A stretch of 5,736 nt of DNA, from positions 1-5,736 of the forward strand of contig CALDLZ010000272.1 of the NCBI GenBank assembly GCA_937915335.1, given 5' to 3'. Below, piece by piece: positions 2,924 through 5,736 of the stretch (position 1 is its first letter; every line of letters starts with the position of its first letter). The DNA comes from an uncultured Faecalibacterium sp. (GTDB lineage Bacteria; Bacillota; Clostridia; Oscillospirales; Ruminococcaceae). The position numbers were made by a program, and so were the translations under genes. The notes under the pieces were generated by a model that searched no databases, was not told the DNA's origin, and saw nothing but the letters and a program-made list of their open reading frames with translations.

Positions 2924-5736
2924 TTACTCGTCCTTGTGCTTCTTTGCTTTGCGGTTGAGATACCAGCCAGCAAGCATCAGAGTGCCGCCCAGTGCCAGCA
3001 GCACCGGGATGGGCCAGTTGAGCTGACCGGTCTGGATCAGGCTCTTGCCGTCCTTGGCACCGAGCACCCAGCCCTTCTGGTGTTCGGGCATCGGGGCACC
3101 GGTCTTACCGCTGCTGTCGCTGTCCGCACCGTGCTCGCCCAGCACCCAGCCGTCCTGATTGTCCGGGCCGGGAGCGCCGGGATTCACAGAATCCGCCGGG
3201 GTCTCCGGCAGCACCGAGGAACCGGGCTGTTCCGGTTCTCCCGTTTCGGTAGAAGAAGCAGGCTGCTCTTCCCCGCTTTCGGAGCCGGCGGTCTCTTCCG
3301 AACCCGCAGGCGGCTCGGGCTCTTCCGTCGGCTCGTAGGGAGTCTCGGGGATCACCGGCAGAACCGGGGTATCCGGGGTATCGGGAACATCGGGTGTTTC
3401 CGGGGTGTCAGGGGTCGAAGGTGTATCGGGTTCCGACGGCTTGTCGGGCTCCGACGGTTTCTCCGGGGTATCCGGCTTGACCGGCGTTGCAGGGGTCAGC
3501 GGGGTGGAAGGAACCGGCACCGTAGTGGTCGTTGTCACATGGTCGGTCACTTCATCCTCGTCATATCCCAGCCAGGTGGTGTTGGGGTTGCCTGCACCGC
3601 CTTCCACGGCATCCTCATTCACAGTGGCGGAATAGCTCACCGTGAACTTATCACCCGGGACCAGCTTTTCATCCAGGAATTGGATTTCAAAGGTGCATTC
3701 ATCCTCTTCTTTCAGAGATGTTTTGAGAATGTAGTCTCCGTCCATTCCTTCTGTCAGAGCATCACCTTTCGCATTCACGATCTTGAGCGACGATGGATCA
3801 AAGGTCATGCCTTTCATCGTGTCGTGCAGGACATAGCCCGAGGGACTGCCGTGCGCCACCTGAATGGAGGTCTGGAACTTCACGGTGCTGCCCTTCTTAG
3901 CCGTGTTGGCTGTGAGCAGTTTGTCACCTTCCACGATTTTCTTGTCCAGCACCGGAGCATGGAAGCCATCATCATTGGTGCAGTAGACCTTTTCGCCAGG
4001 CTCGCAGCTCTTTCCTTCAAAATCGCTCGGGGCTGACAATTTTTTGCCGCCGTTGATGTAGAAATCAAACGGAACTTCCCGCAGCTGGTAGCCATTCGGG
4101 GCAACTTTTTCGATCAGGCGATATGCCACATCCTCAGCAATGGAACTGCCGATAGGATTCTTGCTCACGCCATCCACCAGCTGGCCCGTTTTGTCCGAGA
4201 TCACATTTGCGTTTTCCAGTTTCCAGCTCGAGCCGTCCCATTTGTAAAGCTCAAACTTTGCGCCTTCCAACACTTTGTTAAAGCTCTGGCTGTCCACCTT
4301 ATAGATACCAATGCCCTTGGCTATTGCGCTGGCAGAGCTCTTTTTCACTACAAAGCCAATCTCACTGGAAGAAGTCGTATCCTGCTGAGCGATACCGGAC
4401 AGCACCGCCTTATTAGACAGCGACATCTTCTCGTCGTTGCTGCCGGAGCCACGGTAGGTATACACCACGATCAGCGGGGTGGAATCCGGCAGGGTAAAGG
4501 TCAGAATATTTTTCCGTACTTCCTTCCCATTCACCTGCTCAGTCTCGGTGGTGTAGGTGTAGGCATATTCGTCGGCGGAAAGTTCCTCTTTCCTATCCCC
4601 CGGCTTAACACGGTAGACATGAATGGTGTCATCCATCAACAGCATCGCTGTGTCTTTGTCGGTATACTCCAGCGTGTCCTTCAAGGTCAGTTTTGCTTTG
4701 CCATCCAGATAGGTCTGGCCGTTCGGGTTGATGGTCAGGGTATACTTTACCTGGTTATTGGCATCTTTTACCTGTTCGCCTGTCTTGGAGACTGCATCGT
4801 GATACCCATTAAAGAACACATCCTGGGTCTGGCTGGCACTGTCTTTCCATTCGGGCAAACCCTCACTGGTAATGGTTGCGCTGTTGGTAAAATTCTTCAG
4901 GTCATTGTGCGCCCAGTCCTCCGCATCCGGAAGTCTGACCCCCACGGTCAGCGTAATGGTCTTGTTTCTCCGATTTGTTTTGTTCTGATACAATGCTCCT
5001 GGGATTTCGATCGTCACCGTCTGGCCATTCTGTGTTGCTGTCACCGTCTCGCCATTTACCTTAGCCGTCCACTCGTTTGCATTTGCACTCGACTGTACAA
5101 AATCAGCCGAATTGAAAAATCCATCGCTGCTGAGTTTCAGCGAATCCAGTGTAACTCCTTCGGGCAGGTTTTCCGTAATGGTAAAGGAATTGGTGGCTCT
5201 CAGTTTGTCCGTCATCGTTACCCGGACATTCCATTTCAGCTTTCCTGCCACCGCATGGTACTCGTGGCCCGTGTTGCCATCCGCGCCAATGGTCGTCTTG
5301 TCATCCGCGTCTACCTTCTGGATCAGAGTGCCCTCATGGTAATAGTTGGCGGCGGTTATTTTGTAATTGTCAAAGATCAGTTCATTCTTATAGGTGAAAT
5401 TTCCGGTTCTTCCTTCCAGTGCATGGGTCGTTTGATACGCATACGCCACCTGTTTTCCGGCTGGCCACTCTGTGTCTCCTTTTACAGTATAGCCTACTGC
5501 ACGATTTTGGCTATCCTTGTTGGCTGTGATTGTGTAACCCGTGATTCCGGCTTCGCTCATTGCTTTCTGAACAGCGGATTCCAAGTTTTCCCACTGCTTG
5601 TCCGTGAAATACTGGTCATTTTTCAGCGTGTCAGTAATTTTCCAGCCTGCGGCACGGGAATGCTGCGGGGTCAGGTCTACTTTCCAAGAGAGGATCGCAC
5701 CCTCAGACGTTTCCTCAGCAAACGTACCCTCTTTTT
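2924..5736 (-). CDS. sortase-anchored, multi-domain surface adhesin/pilin-like protein, N-terminus off the right edge
   Basis: This is an extracellular, wall-anchored protein with 936 visible residues. The frame stays open to the window edge, so the signal peptide and start lie outside. From the N-terminal side: three Ig-like modules (about 1-125, 136-300, 314-450); a SpaA/Cna_B-like domain (474-590) with IYKVD and the YRLIEKVAPNGY motif, where K479, E542 and N587 are candidates for an intramolecular isopeptide bond; a fimbrial D2-like domain (594-724) with LDKK, LHDTM and GNPN; a Pro-x-x stalk (739-809); an acidic Ser/Glu/Gly linker; two GWVLG motifs; LIQTG (899-903), a hydrophobic segment and a basic tail. 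The layout is that of Gram-positive adhesins or pilin-like proteins. The binding target is unknown, and no sortase or partner pilin gene is visible. The domain order is read from motifs; the bonds and adhesion role are inferred from family knowledge. Its outer domains are more AT-rich than its stalk and than the neighbouring genes. Confidence 0.93.
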   Translation of the reverse strand, partial: KEGTFAEETSEGAILSWKVDLTPQHSRAAGWKITDTLKNDQYFTDKQWENLESAVQKAMSEAGITGYTITANKDSQNRAVGYTVKGDTEWPAGKQVAYAYQTTHALEGRTGNFTYKNELIFDNYKITAANYYHEGTLIQKVDADDKTTIGADGNTGHEYHAVAGKLKWNVRVTMTDKLRATNSFTITENLPEGVTLDSLKLSSDGFFNSADFVQSSANANEWTAKVNGETVTATQNGQTVTIEIPGALYQNKTNRRNKTITLTVGVRLPDAEDWAHNDLKNFTNSATITSEGLPEWKDSASQTQDVFFNGYHDAVSKTGEQVKDANNQVKYTLTINPNGQTYLDGKAKLTLKDTLEYTDKDTAMLLMDDTIHVYRVKPGDRKEELSADEYAYTYTTETEQVNGKEVRKNILTFTLPDSTPLIVVYTYRGSGSNDEKMSLSNKAVLSGIAQQDTTSSSEIGFVVKKSSASAIAKGIGIYKVDSQSFNKVLEGAKFELYKWDGSSWKLENANVISDKTGQLVDGVSKNPIGSSIAEDVAYRLIEKVAPNGYQLREVPFDFYINGGKKLSAPSDFEGKSCEPGEKVYCTNDDGFHAPVLDKKIVEGDKLLTANTAKKGSTVKFQTSIQVAHGSPSGYVLHDTMKGMTFDPSSLKIVNAKGDALTEGMDGDYILKTSLKEEDECTFEIQFLDEKLVPGDKFTVSYSATVNEDAVEGGAGNPNTTWLGYDEDEVTDHVTTTTTVPVPSTPLTPATPVKPDTPEKPSEPDKPSEPDTPSTPDTPETPDVPDTPDTPVLPVIPETPYEPTEEPEPPAGSEETAGSESGEEQPASSTETGEPEQPGSSVLPETPADSVNPGAPGPDNQDGWVLGEHGADSDSSGKTGAPMPEHQKGWVLGAKDGKSLIQTGQLNWPIPVLLALGGTLMLAGWYLNRKAKKHKDE
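2927..3040 (-). other. cell-wall sorting signal: LIQTG, membrane segment, basic tail
   Basis: The last 38 residues start with LIQTG (3040-3026), an LPxTG-like sortase site with Ile in place of Pro, followed by QLNWPIP, a hydrophobic stretch to about 2957, and a charged end NRKAKKHKDE. The order (motif, hydrophobic helix, positive tail) is diagnostic of sortase substrates. From memory, LIQTG-QLNWP is a recurrent variant in gut Clostridia; a sortase with matching specificity would be encoded elsewhere. Confidence 0.9.
3059..3178 (-). repeat. two copies of a GAPxPxxQxGWVLG motif before the anchor
   Basis: Copy one is GAPGPDNQDGWVLG (3178-3137) and copy two is GAPMPEHQKGWVLG (3100-3059), sharing 9 of 14 residues and separated by 12 residues. 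The DNA encoding GWVLG is nearly identical in both (GGCTGGGTGCT). The second copy ends six residues before LIQTG. The role is unknown; it may be a wall-spanning or wall-interacting element. Confidence 0.85.
3329..3511 (-). repeat. proline stalk with strict three-residue period
   Basis: Twenty-one prolines fall at exactly every third residue (from the VPVP start at 3520 onward), with Thr, Ser, Asp, Glu and Lys between them, for example KPDTPEKPSEPDKPSEPDTP. This would form an extended polyproline-II rod holding the head domains away from the wall. The 9-base DNA periodicity could allow slippage and length variation between strains. The full Pro-rich region is 3308-3520, just after a run of five threonines. 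Confidence 0.9.
3563..3955 (-). other. fimbrial isopeptide D2-like domain of the surface protein
   Basis: Residues 594-724 begin PVLDKKI and contain GSTVKFQTSI, YVLHDTM, VPGDKFTVSYSATVNEDAV and GNPNTTWLGY, the order expected of the fimbrial isopeptide-formation D2 family. Likely bond residues are K598 or K599 with N716 or N718, helped by D638; these assignments are inferred from pattern, not modelled. Confidence 0.7.
3971..4315 (-). other. SpaA/Cna_B-like domain of the surface protein
   Basis: Residues 474-588 run GIGIYKVD, LEGAKFELYKWDG, an AYRLIEKVAPNGYQL motif, FDFYING and finally VYCTND. This is the prealbumin-like fold that forms Lys-Asn bonds with a catalytic Glu in pilins. The candidate triad is K479 (codon 4298-4300), E542 (4109-4111) and N587 (3974-3976). 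A roughly 20-residue insert before the last strand contains KSCEPGEKVYC, two cysteines spaced by eight residues, uncommon for the domain. Confidence 0.75.
4390..5736 (-). repeat. three tandem Ig-like isopeptide-type modules of the surface protein
   Basis: Three diverged modules share a pattern: an early Lys, a strand such as LSWKVDL, LKWNVRV or VKYTLTI, an acidic motif (ITDTL, ITENL, LKDTL), and a late strand with Asn (TYKNEL, FTNSATI, LSNKAVL). Candidate bond residues are D35 and N117 in module 1 (the Lys may be residue 1 or off the edge), K140, E188 and N284 in module 2, and K317, D353 and N441 in module 3. The similarity lies in motif order rather than close identity, so the repeats are old. 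The boundaries are approximate. Confidence 0.6.

Noticed and set aside
2034..3026. Plus-strand open frame spanning the S component, promoter and terminator
   Set aside because: It crosses the strong terminator and promoter and has no recognisable domain; the minus-strand features explain the region.
3197..3211. LPETP in the acidic linker as a second sorting motif
   Set aside because: It has Pro instead of Gly at the cleavage position and no hydrophobic segment or basic tail directly follows; LIQTG meets all criteria.
2909..4036. Plus-strand frame of 375 codons opposite the surface protein stalk
   Set aside because: Arg/Gly/Phe-rich low-complexity product created by antisense reading of Pro/Ser/Glu codons; it begins inside the terminator stem.
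5582..5584. TTG at 5584 as the start of the surface protein
   Set aside because: The frame continues upstream without a stop to the edge (KEGTFAEETSEG..., SWKVDLTP..., WKITDTL...) and forms the front of an Ig-like module, so the TTG is an internal Leu codon.

Overview
The window reads as chromosomal DNA from a gut-type Gram-positive Clostridia, most likely Oscillospiraceae/Ruminococcaceae (a Faecalibacterium-like genome would fit). The basis is a cell-wall-anchored adhesin ending in the variant sorting signal LIQTG-QLNWP, a Firmicutes-style ECF transporter of the UPF0397 class, strong purine-rich Shine-Dalgarno sites, and high GC in the transporter genes. The organism assignment is inference; nothing here names a species. 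All four protein genes supported with confidence lie on the minus strand, so the window is best read from right to left.

Positions 5736 to 2924 hold the C-terminal 936 residues of a large secreted surface protein whose start lies beyond the right edge. It consists of three tandem Ig-like isopeptide-type modules, a SpaA/Cna_B-like domain, a fimbrial D2-like domain, a proline stalk with perfect three-residue periodicity, an acidic linker, two copies of a GAPxPxxQxGWVLG motif, and a sortase signal. It ends at a strong intrinsic terminator (2866-2915).

Immediately beyond, a near-consensus sigma-A promoter (-35 at 2839-2844, -10 at 2815-2820) opens a separate operon for an ECF-type uptake transporter. 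It encodes the substrate-binding membrane protein of the UPF0397 family (2759-2205), a fused double ATPase (2119-398) and the start of the transmembrane coupling protein (408-1, cut by the left edge). Together these form a complete ECF set: S component, duplicated A component and T component. The substrate cannot be read from the sequence.

The most unusual part is the 85-base junction between the S and ATPase genes. It carries a terminator-like hairpin with six Us, overlaid by a possible 21-codon reading frame with its own Shine-Dalgarno and a stop that overlaps the ATPase ribosome site. This arrangement could set subunit ratios, or it could be chance. I found no CRISPR array, RNA gene, insertion sequence or clearly novel defence or metabolic system. 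No gene-free stretch exceeds 300 bases; the two intergenic gaps (2120-2204 and 2760-2923) are described under their own entries.
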